The notes under the pieces are model-generated. The model worked only from the letters and a program-made list of their open reading frames with translations. It made no database searches and was not told the origin of the DNA. Positions 63,701 to 64,000 of a stretch of DNA of 64,000 nucleotides are shown piece after piece. A program made the position numbers and the translations under genes. Source of the stretch: Laspinema olomoucense D3b (GTDB lineage Bacteria > Cyanobacteriota > Cyanobacteriia > Cyanobacteriales > Laspinemataceae); contig NZ_JAMXFA010000007.1 of the NCBI RefSeq assembly GCF_025370785.1, forward strand, positions 164,604-228,603, written 5' to 3'. The first letter of the stretch is position 1, and the number at the start of each line of letters is the position of its first letter.

Positions 63701-64000
63701 CCATGAAATTTCGTTCAAACTATCAGTAGTTTTACCGGGTTTGTAGTAACGACTGAAGTCATTTCCTCCTGTTCGTAGTAACGAATTCAGTCGGTTCAGG
63801 CTTTTGTTCATAGGGACAGACAATTCACTCATTGCCTAGTCAGTTCCCAAATTCTTAGTAATATATGAGACCAAGCATTTTTAAAAATTACCTAATAAAA
63901 ACTGGCCATGTCGTGCTAATATAGGGCTTGCTGAAAAGAAGCAAAAAGCTTACCGTACAAGGGTTGTAGGAGTATTGCTCGAACACAAAAGACAGGAAAA
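63701..64000. other. Right edge of window
   Basis: Non-coding. It contains two GTAGTAACGA motifs near 63746 and 63776, with AGTC-type arms, which belong to the palindrome family of 34070-34119. I see no gene start before the edge. Confidence 0.45.

Overview
The window is cyanobacterial chromosome. The octamer GCGATCGC (HIP1) recurs inside and between most genes. It carries psbM (photosystem II), a CpcS/CpeS-type phycobilin lyase, a CPP1-like protein, a Sycrp1-like cAMP receptor and several DUF families typical of cyanobacteria. The many dispersed palindromic repeats, the IS607-type element and the very large multi-PAS kinase suggest a filamentous, Oscillatoria/Phormidium-like strain, but the species cannot be fixed from the sequence alone.

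Layout. 1-6 kb: the start of a coiled-coil gene cut by the window edge, a long gene-free stretch, clpC, and a convergent CPP1-like gene with a shared perfect terminator hairpin. 6-9 kb: a short-chain dehydrogenase, then a two-gene anti-phage module of the Septu type (ptuA ATPase, ptuB HNH nuclease) with few HIP1 sites. 9-19 kb: housekeeping genes (pgeF, birA, an M23 peptidase, ribE, a DUF151 nuclease, an aldo/keto reductase with two ferredoxin-type motifs, a solute-binding lipoprotein, a phycobilin lyase). 19.5-21.3 kb: a decayed IS607-type transposon (tnpA without an ordinary start codon, tnpB frameshifted near its end). 21.3-24.2 kb: a CobT-like gene, a DUF2232 membrane protein and a Crp-family regulator. 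24.2-26 kb: a gene-free stretch with an orphan intrinsic terminator and MITE-like repeats. 26-31 kb: a long acidic coiled-coil protein next to a divergent Hsp70.

31-42.5 kb: a sugar transferase, a PgsA-like enzyme, DUF4168, a CSP41-like protein, surE, a HEAT-repeat protein, a peptidoglycan-binding protein, truB, a hotdog thioesterase and a tandem universal stress protein. Two G-rich minisatellite blocks of the same family lie here. 42.9-48.7 kb: psbM and a [2Fe-2S] ferredoxin, TolC, then a probable copper cluster (PepSY protein, small Met/His-containing membrane protein, CopA-type ATPase). 49-56.4 kb: a VWA protein, DUF4112, a glycine-rich membrane/ChaB fusion, a short rubredoxin, an RmlD-like reductase, a flavoprotein, a glycosyltransferase and a zinc-ribbon membrane protein. 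56.5-63.6 kb: a lipoprotein that may be a toroid-fold polysaccharide-active enzyme, and a soluble 1546-residue histidine kinase with about eight PAS domains.

Most genes are ordinary chromosomal functions. The accessory signals are the Septu pair, the IS607 remnant, the Hsp70/acidic-protein pair and at least six dispersed repeat families. One of these sits in frame inside a coding sequence and another overlaps the 5' end of a secreted-protein gene. Two real genes are short and easily missed: psbM (36 residues) and rubredoxin (54 residues).
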